This document shows, one piece after another, positions 17,161 through 26,128 of a DNA stretch of 64,000 nucleotides. The notes beneath the pieces were generated by a model that saw only the letters and a list, made by a program, of their open reading frames with translations, did no database searches and was not told the DNA's origin. How positions within the stretch are numbered: position 1 is the first letter of the stretch; every line of letters begins with the position of its first letter. Both the position numbers and the translations under genes were made by a program. Location: the NCBI GenBank assembly GCA_022826565.1, contig JAJDUP010000006.1, positions 62,001-126,000 on the forward strand. The letters are read 5' to 3'. The stretch comes from Gemmatimonadota bacterium (GTDB lineage Bacteria; Gemmatimonadota; Gemmatimonadetes; Longimicrobiales; Gaopeijiaceae).

Positions 17161-18053
17161 TGGCCTCCGAGGCCCCGTCCGCCGTGTCGGGCGAACTGCG
17201 CTCCAGGTCACTCGTCGCCGTGGTGGGGATCCCCGTCGCGCTGGCCGCCATCCATCACGGCGGCTGGGTCCTTACCGTGCTGATTGCGGCAATCGTTGCC
17301 GTCGCGGCCTGGGAGTGCTGTGATCTCGCCGCGCGGAGCGGTGCACACCCCTTCCGGTGGTTCAGTGTCCCGGCGGCGGTTGTCCTCGTGGTGCTGGCGG
17401 ATGGGCAACCGGTCCTTGGCATCTGGGCCGGCCACGCCTTCGTGACCCTCCTGCTTCTGGGCACCGTCAGTCTGGTGGCCGCGGTGATGGTCTCGAAGGT
17501 CGAGCAGGCGCTCTTTTCGGTTTCGGCCACCGTTTTCGGTGCCATGTACACCGGCGGGACCCTCGCCTTCGTGATTCTGATCCGCAGGCTTCCCGAGGCT
17601 CAGGGTGAGTTCCCGGGCCTGCGCATCGAGGGGTTCCTTCTGGTGCTGCTCCCCCTCCTGGTCACCTGGGCAGGGGACACTGCCGCCTACTTCGCGGGCA
17701 AGCAGTTTGGCCGGCGGCGCCTGGCTCCGCGGACCAGCCCGGGGAAGACCGTCGAGGGCGGCATCGCCGGACTCGCGGGGTCGCTGGTGACCGGGCTCTT
17801 TCTCGGGTTCTTCCTCGAAGGCCACGCCAACTTCCCCATCACACCTGCGGCGGGTGCGCTGATCGGCCTGTTGCTCGGCGTCGCGGGGCAGCTCGGCGAC
17901 CTTGCCGAGTCCCGCTTCAAGAGAGAGGCGGGGGTCAAGGACTCCGGCCGCCTCCTGCTCGGACACGGCGGGGTCCTCGATCGCTTCGACGCCCTTTTCC
18001 TTGCCATCCCGCTGGCCTATGGGCTGATCGTTCTGAACGGGATCCTGGCATGA
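17160..18053 (+). CDS. cdsA: Phosphatidate cytidylyltransferase
   Basis: A 297-residue integral membrane protein with about eight hydrophobic segments and the family signature SRFKREAGVKDSGRLLLGHGGVLDRFD-type block near residues 257-283 (key residues K, KD, H-GG and DR-D). It makes CDP-diacylglycerol from phosphatidate and CTP in the inner membrane. The ATG at 17160 uses the last base of the uppS stop; upstream in-frame codons lie inside uppS and were not used. The dxr ATG overlaps its stop (ATGA). Confidence 0.96.
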   Translation: MASEAPSAVSGELRSRSLVAVVGIPVALAAIHHGGWVLTVLIAAIVAVAAWECCDLAARSGAHPFRWFSVPAAVVLVVLADGQPVLGIWAGHAFVTLLLLGTVSLVAAVMVSKVEQALFSVSATVFGAMYTGGTLAFVILIRRLPEAQGEFPGLRIEGFLLVLLPLLVTWAGDTAAYFAGKQFGRRRLAPRTSPGKTVEGGIAGLAGSLVTGLFLGFFLEGHANFPITPAAGALIGLLLGVAGQLGDLAESRFKREAGVKDSGRLLLGHGGVLDRFDALFLAIPLAYGLIVLNGILA

Positions 18054-19201
18054 AACGCATTGCGCTTCTCGGAGCGACGGGATCGGTGGGAAGCGCGACC
18101 CTGGAGGTCGTGCGCCGCCACCCCGGCCTCGTCCAGGTCGTGGCTCTCTCCGCCGCCAGGTCGGTCGACGCGCTGGAAGAGCTCGCCGTGGAGTTCGGGC
18201 CCCGCCTGGTCGCCGTTGCCGATCCCACGGCGCTGCAGCGCCGCCCGGACCTCGTCGATGCCGGGTGGCTCAGCGGCCCGGACGGCGTGCTGCAGGTCGC
18301 CGCGCTCGACGGGGCCGACATCGTCGTGAACGCGGTGGTCGGGGCCGCCGGCCTGCGTCCGACCATGACCGCCCTGGAGTGCGGCAAGCGTTGCGCGCTG
18401 GCCAACAAGGAGTCGCTGGTGGCGGCCGGGGACCTGGTGATGGAGGCCGCCCGCAATGGTGGCGGAGAGCTCGTCCCCGTCGACAGCGAACATTCGGCCA
18501 TACTGCAGTGTATGGGGGGGGCGCGACCCCGCGAGGTCCGCCGCATCATTCTCACGGCGAGCGGCGGACCCTTTCGGGGCACCGCGGCGGGGGAACTCGG
18601 AGACGTGACCGCCGGGATGGCCTTGCAGCACCCCACCTGGGACATGGGAGCCAAGATCTCGATCGATTCCGCCACGCTGGCGAACAAGGCGCTGGAGGTG
18701 ATCGAGGCCCACTACCTGTACGGTCTGCCGTACGACCGCATCGAGGTCGTCGTCCACCCGACGTCGATCGTCCACTCGTTCGTGGAGTTCGTCGACGGCT
18801 CGATCCTCGCCCAGATGGGTGAGCCGAACATGGAGTTGCCGATTCTGCATGCACTGACCTGGCCGCGCCGCGCCCCCGACCGGTCGCTGTGCACCTTCGA
18901 CCCGGTGCGGTGGTCCCCGCTGTCCTTCGAGCCCGTCGACGAGGAACGGTTCCCCCTCTTCGGCCTGGGCGTCGCGGCGGGCCGCGCGGGCGGAGCCGCT
19001 CCCGCCGTCTTCAACGCGGCCAACGAGGTGGCGGTGACGGCATTCCTGGAGGGTTCGATTAACTTCCCCGGCATGTCGGAGGTCGTCGCGTCGGCCCTGC
19101 GGGGGATGGAAGGGCGCACGGCCGTCACGCTGGACGAGGTCGTCCGGGCCGACCGGGATGCGCGGCGCCTTGCCGCCGACGCGGTCTCGCGGCACCGGTG
19201 A
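18050..19201 (+). CDS. dxr: 1-deoxy-D-xylulose-5-phosphate reductoisomerase
   Basis: A 383-residue enzyme: NADPH-binding ALLGATGSVGSATLEVVRRHP, ALANKESLVAAGDLVM, metal and substrate residues in VPVDSEHSAILQCM, LTASGGPFRG, HPTWDMGAKISIDSATLANK and the C-terminal NAANEVAVTAFL. It converts DXP to MEP, the committed step of the non-mevalonate isoprenoid pathway, matching the neighbouring uppS. Start overlaps the cdsA stop. Confidence 0.98.
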   Translation: MKRIALLGATGSVGSATLEVVRRHPGLVQVVALSAARSVDALEELAVEFGPRLVAVADPTALQRRPDLVDAGWLSGPDGVLQVAALDGADIVVNAVVGAAGLRPTMTALECGKRCALANKESLVAAGDLVMEAARNGGGELVPVDSEHSAILQCMGGARPREVRRIILTASGGPFRGTAAGELGDVTAGMALQHPTWDMGAKISIDSATLANKALEVIEAHYLYGLPYDRIEVVVHPTSIVHSFVEFVDGSILAQMGEPNMELPILHALTWPRRAPDRSLCTFDPVRWSPLSFEPVDEERFPLFGLGVAAGRAGGAAPAVFNAANEVAVTAFLEGSINFPGMSEVVASALRGMEGRTAVTLDEVVRADRDARRLAADAVSRHR

Positions 19202-19220
19202 ACCATAAGGGAAGCACTAC

Positions 19221-20561
19221 ATGACCATATTGGCGACGATCGTTCTGCTGGGCGTACTCATCTTCGTGCACGAGCTCGGCCATTTCTGGGCCGCCAAGTC
19301 GGTTGGCGTGGGGGTCGAGCGCTTCTCCATCGGACTCGGGCCCCGGATCTGGGGGTTCGAGCGGGGAGGAACCGAGTATGTGGTGGCCGCCATCCCGCTG
19401 GGCGGCTACGTAAAGATGCAGGGGATGGACGACGAGGTGATGGAACACCTCGAGGGGGGCGCCGCGGAGCCTTCCAGCAAGAAACAGGACGGGGATTTCG
19501 ACAGCCGTCCGATCTGGGCCCGGGCCTTCGTGATCTCGGCGGGCGTAATCATGAACATGCTCTTCGCCTTCGTGGTCTATACTGCGGTGGCGGCCGTATG
19601 GGGGGATCAGGACTGGGCCACGACCCGGGTGATGGCGGTGGACGAGGGCGCCCTCCCTACCGGCACCGAGGCCCTGGCCGACATCCCGCCCGGTGCCGAG
19701 ATCGCCCAGGTGGGCGGGGTGGTCACCGAGTCGTGGAACGATATCCGGGAAGCGCTGGAGCGGGGACCGGCGGGATGGGCAACCGTGGTCACCGCATCGC
19801 CGGAAGGACGCTACGAGATCCTCGTTCCGGAGGGTCTGGGAGAGCGGCGTGCCCTTGCGGGAGCGCTGCAGATCTGGGTGGACGCTGTGGTGGGGCGGGT
19901 GGAGCCGGGGACTCCGGCGGCCGGCGCGGCGGTCGAGCCCGGGGACAGGATCACCGACGTTGCGGGCGTCGCCGTCACGAACTGGGCGGAGATGGTGCGC
20001 GAGATCAGCGCGAGACCGGGCGAGCGCGTCGACCTCGGGCTGCTGAGGGACGGGACCGCCCTGGTCCGTGTGGTCGAAATCGAGACGATCGGCTCCGGGA
20101 CCGACGCAAGGGGACGGCTCGGAGTGGTGCAGCTTCCCCCGGAGACCATCACGGTCAGGGTCGGCGCGGCGGAGGCGGTCGTCACGGGTTGGGCGGAGAC
20201 GGTCGCGATCACCCGCCTGATCCTTCAATTCCTGGGCGATCTCTTCACCGGCAACGTCTCGCCGCGCGATGTAGGGTCCATCGGGACCATCGCCGTCGCG
20301 TCCGGAGAAGCCGCGGCCGCCGGGCTCGCGACCTTCCTGCGTTTCATGGCGCTATTCAGCGTCAACCTCGCCATCCTCAACATGCTCCCGATTCCCGTCC
20401 TGGACGGCGGTCACATGGTGTTTCTGGGCATCGAGCTGGTCCGGGGCGAGAAGCTGTCCGTAAAGCAGCGGGTGAGGTGGAGTCAGGTGGGAATGTGGGT
20501 GGTGCTGGGGATCATGGTCTGGGCGCTCGGCAACGACCTGCTGCGCTTCCTCGGCCTGTAG
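19221..20561 (+). CDS. rseP: RIP metalloprotease RseP (site-2 protease)
   Basis: A 446-residue membrane protease. The zinc motif HELGH is at residues 17-21 in the first membrane segment, and the third zinc ligand lies in NMLPIPVLDGGHM near the C-terminus. Between them are two PDZ-type modules: a degenerate one around GAEIAQVGGVVTESWNDI and a clearer one around GTPAAGAAVEPGDRITDVAG. In other bacteria it cleaves anti-sigma factors such as RseA within the membrane; the substrate here is not known. Last gene of the rplM-rseP run, converging on the MBL-fold gene 49 bp away, with a small CGGGA/TCCCG hairpin at 20569-20581 in between. Confidence 0.96.
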   Translation: MTILATIVLLGVLIFVHELGHFWAAKSVGVGVERFSIGLGPRIWGFERGGTEYVVAAIPLGGYVKMQGMDDEVMEHLEGGAAEPSSKKQDGDFDSRPIWARAFVISAGVIMNMLFAFVVYTAVAAVWGDQDWATTRVMAVDEGALPTGTEALADIPPGAEIAQVGGVVTESWNDIREALERGPAGWATVVTASPEGRYEILVPEGLGERRALAGALQIWVDAVVGRVEPGTPAAGAAVEPGDRITDVAGVAVTNWAEMVREISARPGERVDLGLLRDGTALVRVVEIETIGSGTDARGRLGVVQLPPETITVRVGAAEAVVTGWAETVAITRLILQFLGDLFTGNVSPRDVGSIGTIAVASGEAAAAGLATFLRFMALFSVNLAILNMLPIPVLDGGHMVFLGIELVRGEKLSVKQRVRWSQVGMWVVLGIMVWALGNDLLRFLGL

Positions 20562-20610
20562 GAGTCCACGGGACAATCCCGCGTAGGCGCCGAGGGCGGC
20601 GAGGCCGAAA

Positions 20611-21432
20611 TCAGAAGAGGGACAGCTGGGAAGGACCTGCCCGCTGGCGAAGATCGGCGAGGTCCAGCAGCCTGGTGGGACCATCCGGCCCGGCCACGAG
20701 AACCTCGCCGGCAAACCCTTTTCTGCCGAGTGCGCCCGCCATCACCGAACGGGCGAGTTCGGGGGTGTTCGACTCTTCCGAAAGATGAGCGAGGATCACG
20801 ACCGCGAGCCGCGGACTGAGCAGGTCCATGGCGAAATCGGCTGCCGCCTGGTTGGAAAGGTGGCCGTGGCTGGAGGCGATCCGGGCCTTGACCGAGGCGG
20901 GGTAGCGGGTGTTCCAGAGCAGCGTCTCGTCATGGTTCGATTCGATCACCAGGGCGTCACAGCCGCGCAGGGCGTGCCGGACCTGCGCGGTGGGCCGGCC
21001 CAGGTCGGTCGCGATCCCCAGGCGTAGGCCGGTGGAGGGATCCGCTACGGCCATGGCCACGGGGTCGGCCGCGTCGTGGACGGTGATGAAGGGTTCGATT
21101 TCGAGGTCTCCGATCGGGAGCCGGTAGCCCGCACGGTAGATCTCGACCGTCTCCTTCCCCCGCAGCAGGCGGTGACAGGCGTCTCTGGTGCCGGCGGTCA
21201 TGTAGAGCGGAGTGCCGTGCGCCCTGGCGAAGACACCGGCGCCGCGGGTGTGATCGCCATGCTCGTGAGTGATGACGATTCCGGTGATCTGATCCGGGGC
21301 GAAGCCGACGCCGCCCAGCCGCTTCACCAGCTCGCGCCCGCTGAAGCCGGCATCGATCAGTAGATGGGTCGACCCCGCGCACACCAGGGTGGCATTGCCC
21401 CGGCTGCCGCTACCCAGCACCGAGAAGCGCAC
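20611..21432 (-). CDS. MBL-fold hydrolase, YycJ/WalJ-like
   Basis: A 273-residue metallo-beta-lactamase-fold protein starting MRFSVLGSGSRGNATLV. The metal motif THEHGDHTRG and later ligands (VHDAADP, IATDLGRP, ESNHDETLLW, SSHGHLSNQ) match the WalJ/YycJ branch, implicated in DNA metabolism in Firmicutes with reported exonuclease activity. Here no WalRK system adjoins it. Last gene of a three-gene minus operon; its ATG is three bases after the GlmU-like stop. Confidence 0.88.
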   Translation of the reverse strand: MRFSVLGSGSRGNATLVCAGSTHLLIDAGFSGRELVKRLGGVGFAPDQITGIVITHEHGDHTRGAGVFARAHGTPLYMTAGTRDACHRLLRGKETVEIYRAGYRLPIGDLEIEPFITVHDAADPVAMAVADPSTGLRLGIATDLGRPTAQVRHALRGCDALVIESNHDETLLWNTRYPASVKARIASSHGHLSNQAAADFAMDLLSPRLAVVILAHLSEESNTPELARSVMAGALGRKGFAGEVLVAGPDGPTRLLDLADLRQRAGPSQLSLF

Positions 21433-21435
21433 GGG

Positions 21436-22656
21436 TCAGCTGCGGCCGGCGGCGGCCCGCTGGCGAGCCGACAGCTCGAAAGCCCTCCGGTAGACGTTCC
21501 TCATGCCGTCGGCCAACCGGACGCCGCGCCGCGCCATCACCACCTCCGCGGTGACGAGAAAGCGATCCAGGTCGTACTCGGCCAGTTCGCCCCTCGAGCA
21601 CCAGGAGAACGGTGGAACATCGCGCGGCGGCATGCCGGCCCCGAAGAGGTTGGACCCGGTACCCACGACGGTGCCGGTATTGAGCTTCGTGCCGATACCC
21701 GTGCGCACGTGATCACCGAGGAAACACCCGGCCTTCAGAAGCCCCGTCTCGACCTGTTGTCCGCCGATGAGCAGGCGTACCGGCGAATAGTTGTTCTTCA
21801 GATCCGAGTTGCTGGTCATCGCACCCAGGTTGACCCAACGCCCCACGACCGAGCGTCCGAGGTATCCGTCGTGGGCCTTGTTCGAGAACCCCAGAATCAC
21901 GCAGGCCTGAACCTCTCCCCGGATCCTGCAGCCGGGCCCGATGCTCGAGCCTCCCACGACCCCCCCGAGAATCACCGAGTCCGGGCCGAGGTACAGTGGT
22001 CCTTCAAGTCGGGCCGGACCCTGGACCCGCGATCCCGAGGCCAGGACGACCGGCCCCCCTGTGGTGTCGATGACTACACCGGGCTCAATGACGGCGTCGG
22101 CGGCCACCACCAACCTGCCGGATCCGATACGGTGCACATCCGCGGCGATGGGGGTTTCCCTGAACCCTGAGCCGTCCAGCCGAATGCGGTCGGCGTTCCC
22201 GGCCATCATCTCCCACGCCGCCTCGAGCAATCGTCCGGCGATGACGTGCTCCGGCCAGCCGGGCGGCCGGTCGCCTGTCAGCAGGGCGGGGGGCGGCGCC
22301 TCGCCGCCCGGTATCCACGCGCCGACGATCCCGGACTCGGCCGCCAGGAGAACGGGGCCGGTGGCCTCAATTGTCAGCTTGTCCTGGTCAGGCACAAAGC
22401 GGCTGTTGATGAGGAGGCGCGGGCCGCCGGAAGGCAGTTCCTCGATCGTCATGCAGGAGGGCGCTCCGGCTTCGGCAAAGCCGACCAGATGTTCCCCCGC
22501 GAGATGCCCGCGGCACCGCGTCCCGAGCACCCGCTCCGTGCGCGCCCTGAGGGTCTCGGTTCCGAAGAGAAGTTCGCCGACCGGACCAGTCAGGCTGAAG
22601 GGGTGCCACGCCCGGGCGACGGGGTCGTCGTAGAGATACAGCCGGGGCGCGCGCAT
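21436..22656 (-). CDS. GlmU-like sugar nucleotidyltransferase / left-handed beta-helix protein
   Basis: A 406-residue protein with an N-terminal divergent nucleotidyltransferase-like region (RLYLYDDPVARAWHPFSLTGP) and a C-terminal left-handed beta-helix (LYLGPDSVILGGVVGGSSI, NKAHDGYLGRSVVGRWVNLG, SNSDLKNNYSPVRLL). This arrangement matches the putative GlmU-type proteins of Bacteroidota and relatives, thought to handle UDP-GlcNAc or related sugar nucleotides; the exact reaction is not known. Start taken at ATG 22656, ten bases past the manC stop; a TTG at 22692 would overlap manC and is a possible alternative. The strong GxGxRxPK loop of classical transferases is not visible. Confidence 0.82.
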   Translation of the reverse strand: MRAPRLYLYDDPVARAWHPFSLTGPVGELLFGTETLRARTERVLGTRCRGHLAGEHLVGFAEAGAPSCMTIEELPSGGPRLLINSRFVPDQDKLTIEATGPVLLAAESGIVGAWIPGGEAPPPALLTGDRPPGWPEHVIAGRLLEAAWEMMAGNADRIRLDGSGFRETPIAADVHRIGSGRLVVAADAVIEPGVVIDTTGGPVVLASGSRVQGPARLEGPLYLGPDSVILGGVVGGSSIGPGCRIRGEVQACVILGFSNKAHDGYLGRSVVGRWVNLGAMTSNSDLKNNYSPVRLLIGGQQVETGLLKAGCFLGDHVRTGIGTKLNTGTVVGTGSNLFGAGMPPRDVPPFSWCSRGELAEYDLDRFLVTAEVVMARRGVRLADGMRNVYRRAFELSARQRAAAGRS

Positions 22657-22666
22657 CACCGCAGGG

Positions 22667-23749
22667 TCACGCGCCGGGTATGCGGGATGCAATCCCTAAT
22701 CTAACATGATCGGGTAGTGTTTGCAAGTACCGCTTGAGGTTGGCGGATTCGCTCCGTGGCATCACGAGCGTCGCGTGATCGGTCTGCACCACGAGGAGGT
22801 CGGCGGCGCCGAGGAGTACCACCCGGCCCGACTCGGCCACCACGACGTTGTTGCGGGCATCCACGCAGTGGACGTCACCCTCATGGGTGTTTCCGTACGC
22901 ATCCGCTGCGTGGTGGCGGGCGAACGCCTCCCAGCCGCCCATATCGTCCCACTCGAAGGTGGCGTCGATGGAACCGACCCGGCTGCTTCGCTCCAGCACG
23001 GCTTCGTCGACGCTGATCGATCCGGTTTCGTCGAAGAATGCGTCGACATCTCCCTCATCGAGGCGGGGGAGCGCCCCCGCGATCTCGGGAGCGTGCGCGC
23101 GCACCTCCTTGAGGAAGACACCGGCCGGCCACACGAAAATACCGGAATTCCAACGGTAGCCCGCAGCGATGTACTGGATCGCGGTGTCCGCATCGGGCTT
23201 CTCCACGAATGCGTCCACCCGATACGCTCGATGGCCGCCGCCGGCTGGGAGCGAGTCGCCCGGCTTGACATAGCCGAATCCCGTCTCGGGACGACTCGGC
23301 GGGATCGCCACGGTCATCAGGAGATTCTCCCGCGACGCGACCTCCACTGCGCACTCCAGCACCTCGCTGAACTTCGCGGAAGGGCGGATGACGTGGTCGG
23401 AGTGCAGGGAGACCATCACGGCATCCGGATCGGAGCGCGAGACCTCCCAGGCGGCCCGGACCAGTACCGGCCCGGTTCCCCTGGCCCGGGGTTCGACCAG
23501 GAAAGCCTCGCGGGGAAGTCCGGTCGCGTCGCGAATCGGGCCCACCAGATTGTCGCCCGCAAGGACCCGGACCCGGTCTGGAGGCACGATGGCCCGCGCG
23601 CGCCTGACCGTATCGGCAACCAGCGGTCCGCCTTCACCGAGCGCAAGCAGTTGCTTGGGGCGCGCCGCGGTGCTAAGCGGCCAGAAACGGTGGCCGACGC
23701 CACCTGCCAGGACGGTCGCCCAGACGGAAGGTCCCGAGGATCCGGTCAT
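22667..23749 (-). CDS. manC: Mannose-1-phosphate guanylyltransferase
   Basis: A 360-residue GT-A-fold nucleotidyltransferase: activator loop LAGGVGHRFWPLSTAARPKQLL at residues 14-35, FLVEPRARGTGP, VSLHSDHVIRPS and GYVKPGDSLPAGGG, EKPDADTAIQYIAAGYRWNSGIF. It makes GDP-mannose from mannose-1-phosphate and GTP, for glycan synthesis. The isomerase domain of bifunctional ManC/AlgA is absent. It heads the minus operon with the GlmU-like and MBL genes and is divergent from the small lipoprotein gene. Confidence 0.94.
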   Translation of the reverse strand: MTGSSGPSVWATVLAGGVGHRFWPLSTAARPKQLLALGEGGPLVADTVRRARAIVPPDRVRVLAGDNLVGPIRDATGLPREAFLVEPRARGTGPVLVRAAWEVSRSDPDAVMVSLHSDHVIRPSAKFSEVLECAVEVASRENLLMTVAIPPSRPETGFGYVKPGDSLPAGGGHRAYRVDAFVEKPDADTAIQYIAAGYRWNSGIFVWPAGVFLKEVRAHAPEIAGALPRLDEGDVDAFFDETGSISVDEAVLERSSRVGSIDATFEWDDMGGWEAFARHHAADAYGNTHEGDVHCVDARNNVVVAESGRVVLLGAADLLVVQTDHATLVMPRSESANLKRYLQTLPDHVRLGIASRIPGA

Positions 23750-23850
23750 GAAGTTCGTTTTGAAGCGGCGGACCCTGCCAGAGGGTCGATGGCAACAGGC
23801 AAGGCTAGCCGGACGGCCGGGTCAAGTCAAGCAACCATGGAGTTTCAAGG

Positions 23851-23878
23851 TTGACTCACGGGCATGCCAACGGATAAT
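23851..23878 (+). promoter_or_regulatory. Sigma-70 promoter giving a probable leaderless transcript
   Basis: TTGACT (23851-23856) and GATAAT (23873-23878) are 16 bp apart; reading ATAATT gives 17. Seven bases (23879-23885) separate the -10 from the ATG of the lipoprotein gene at 23886, so transcription should begin at or one base before the start codon. No ribosome-binding site fits upstream. Confidence 0.7.
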
Positions 23879-23885
23879 TTTCGCC

Positions 23886-24503
23886 ATGAGATTGCATTGC
23901 ACAGCCGGGGAAGGCTGTCGTCCCTACAGAGTCGGGTCCGACCGCAGGGTATTCGGAGGTACGTTGCTCGCCATGGTGGCGGCGTTCGTCGTGATGGTGG
24001 CGTGCGACGACGATCCGTTCGCGATTCGGTGGCAGGTAGACCCCGACACGGTAAGGCTTTACGCCCTCTCGCGCCCGGAGCCCAATCTGGTCTCCGGTTT
24101 CGACTTCCACCCTCGCCGCGCTGTCCGGATCGAAGCGCCGACGACCGGGTCCAACTGGGATCTGGCGGTTGACGTCCGCGATGGGCAATTCGTCTGGCTG
24201 CCCCCCGGCGCGCTCGGCATATCCTCGGACGCGGGTGTCGCGATCCTGGAGGGCGAGTCCTTCGAATCGGCCACGGAAGCTCCCGAGGACACGACCCTGT
24301 ACGTTGGTGATGCGCCGGTCCCTATCGTCGCGGGCCGGATCTACGTGATTCGCACCCGGCGGCACCCCGGCTTCTTCGGCACGCTCTGCAACTACTACGG
24401 CAAGATCGAACCGCTCGCCACCGATTTCACCTCGGGGTCGGTCTACTTTCAGTTCGACGTGAGCGGGGCTTGCAACAACCGCGATCTCATCCCGCCGGAC
24501 TGA
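23886..24503 (+). CDS. Putative lipoprotein, function unknown
   Basis: A 205-residue protein I do not recognise. An N-terminal basic region (residues 1-26) and a hydrophobic stretch (GGTLLAMVAAFVVMVACDDD) end in a lipobox-like MVAC with Cys40, followed by aspartates. The mature part is rich in strands, with NWDLAVDVRDGQFVWLPPGALG and a late TLCNYYGKIEP; three cysteines remain. The n-region is unusually long, so translation might start later, but the promoter at 23851-23878 places the transcript start at this ATG. Divergent from manC; serS follows after 49 bp. Confidence 0.7.
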   Translation: MRLHCTAGEGCRPYRVGSDRRVFGGTLLAMVAAFVVMVACDDDPFAIRWQVDPDTVRLYALSRPEPNLVSGFDFHPRRAVRIEAPTTGSNWDLAVDVRDGQFVWLPPGALGISSDAGVAILEGESFESATEAPEDTTLYVGDAPVPIVAGRIYVIRTRRHPGFFGTLCNYYGKIEPLATDFTSGSVYFQFDVSGACNNRDLIPPD

Positions 24504-24552
24504 GCCGCGCCGGTCTTCCCTTGATCCGCTCTCCTTCGATCTCCGACGCCTG

Positions 24553-25896
24553 ATGCTCGACATCAAGGATCTGCGTCACGACCCGGAGGGCGTGGGCGCC
24601 GCACTGGCACGGCGAGGGCTGGCGGACGCCGGGGATCTGGTCGCTGCCGTCGTCGACCGGGACCGCTCCCGCCGCGAGGCGCTCCAGGAGGTCAACGACC
24701 TCAAGGCGCTCAGGAACCGCGTGTCCAGGGAGATCGGCGCGGCCAGGCGCAGGGGCGAGAGCGCGCAGGCGGAGATCGCCAGGATGCGCGAGGTGGGAGA
24801 GAGCATCGCCCGGCTGGATGCGGACGTGGCCGAAGCGGATGAGTGGATCGCGAGTACGCTCCTCGGTGTTCCCAATGCTCCGGATCCCCTTGTTCCCGTG
24901 GGTGGAGTGGACCAGAACGTCGTCGTCCGCAGCTGGGGAACCCCGGCCGAGCTGCCCTTCGAGGCCTGTGCCCACTGGGAGCTGGGCGAATCGCTCGGGA
25001 TCCTCGATCTGGCGGGTGGGGGCAGGGTATCGGGCTCCGGCTTCTTCGTGCTGCAGGGCGCGGGGGCGGCCCTTCAGCGCGGTCTGGTCAACTGGATGAT
25101 CGGCCTGCACGCGGGCGAGCACGGCTACACCGAACTGAGGGTGCCGTACCTGGTCAAGGAGGACTCGATGACCGGGACGGGCCAGTTGCCGAAGTTCGCC
25201 GAGGAGTCCTACCTGACCCGCCGGGACGGATTGTGGCTGATTCCCACGGCCGAAGTGCCGGTGACGAACCTGCACCGTGGCCAGATCCTGCAGGGGGACA
25301 GGCTGCCCATCAAGTACGTGGCGTATTCGCCGTGCTTCCGCCGCGAGGCGGGCGCGGCCGGAAAGGACACGCGCGGGATGCTCCGCGTCCACCAGTTCGA
25401 CAAGGTGGAACTCGTCCGCTTCGAACGCCCGGAAGACGGGGCGGGAGCGCTGGAGGAACTCACGGGTGAGGCGTCGAGGGTGCTCGAGCTGCTCGGACTG
25501 CCGTATCGCGTCGTCCTGCTCGCGGCAGGCGACCTGGGCTTCTCGGCCTCTCTCACCTACGACCTGGAAGTGTGGGCGCCGGGCGTGCGTCAGTGGCTGG
25601 AGGTGTCCAGCTGCTCGACCTTTTCGGACTACCAGGCGAGGAGGGCGCAGATTCGTTTTCGCCGGCAGCAGGGAGCCGGCACGGAGTACGTGCACACGCT
25701 CAACGGATCGGGATTGGCGCTGCCCCGGTTGATGGTGGCCCTCCTTGAGACCTGTCAGCGCCCCGACGGGTCCATCCGGCTTCCGGACATCCTTGCCAGG
25801 GCGGTCGGTTTCACCGAAATCACTCCCCGGCAGTCCGTGGATAATCCCCGCGTCGCACCGAGGACGGCGAGGGGCCGGGCTGGCAAGGCGCGATGA
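24553..25896 (+). CDS. serS: Seryl-tRNA synthetase
   Basis: A 447-residue class II synthetase with the N-terminal tRNA-binding coiled coil (about residues 25-105), motif 2 block YSPCFRREAGAAGKDTRGMLRVHQFDKVELV, ELSSCSTFSD-type serine pocket (here EVSSCSTFSDYQARR) and motif 3 TLNGSGLALPRLMVALLE. Length and order are normal; the last 20 residues are a basic tail. It charges tRNA-Ser and tRNA-Sec with serine. Downstream is a 232-bp gap before the next gene. Confidence 0.98.
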   Translation: MLDIKDLRHDPEGVGAALARRGLADAGDLVAAVVDRDRSRREALQEVNDLKALRNRVSREIGAARRRGESAQAEIARMREVGESIARLDADVAEADEWIASTLLGVPNAPDPLVPVGGVDQNVVVRSWGTPAELPFEACAHWELGESLGILDLAGGGRVSGSGFFVLQGAGAALQRGLVNWMIGLHAGEHGYTELRVPYLVKEDSMTGTGQLPKFAEESYLTRRDGLWLIPTAEVPVTNLHRGQILQGDRLPIKYVAYSPCFRREAGAAGKDTRGMLRVHQFDKVELVRFERPEDGAGALEELTGEASRVLELLGLPYRVVLLAAGDLGFSASLTYDLEVWAPGVRQWLEVSSCSTFSDYQARRAQIRFRRQQGAGTEYVHTLNGSGLALPRLMVALLETCQRPDGSIRLPDILARAVGFTEITPRQSVDNPRVAPRTARGRAGKAR

Positions 25897-25901
25897 GCGA
25901 G

Positions 25902-25990
25902 AATAGCAGCGCTATTTGAGCGAAGAACAACGCAGAGCGGCGCTCTGAGTCTTCCGAATGTAAACAAAACACGACCTCTTGTAATGTTTT
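25902..25990 (+). other. AT-richer intergenic segment with small hairpins after serS
   Basis: Two short hairpins follow the serS stop: AATAGC-AGC-GCTATT (25902-25916) and CAGAGC-GGC-GCTCTG (25933-25947). After them a locally AT-rich stretch holds the inverted repeat AAAACA (25966-25971) and TGTTTT (25985-25990). The three could mark the serS transcript end and a promoter or operator for the kinase-pcrA pair, but no clear -35/-10 pair or U-tract is visible. The rest of the gap to 26128 shows nothing I can name. Confidence 0.35.
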
Positions 25991-26128
25991 CATGACAGTG
26001 CGAAGTTGCACGAGCGCCGCGGCCAGCGCGGATGCATCGCCGTCCGAATGCAGTGGGGACTTGTTCCACGGACTCCCAGGGGTGACGGGGCGGGGAAGAA
26101 CGATTCGGCACAACCCGCCGGGGTTGCG

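Noticed and set aside
23771..23787. Operator GACCCT-GCCAG-AGGGTC in the manC/lipoprotein gap
   Set aside because: A single 6-bp inverted repeat without a second copy; too common in GC-rich sequence to call.
25897..26128. tRNA or small RNA gene after serS
   Set aside because: No cloverleaf-compatible arms or GTTCGAATC-type T-loop; only small unrelated hairpins.
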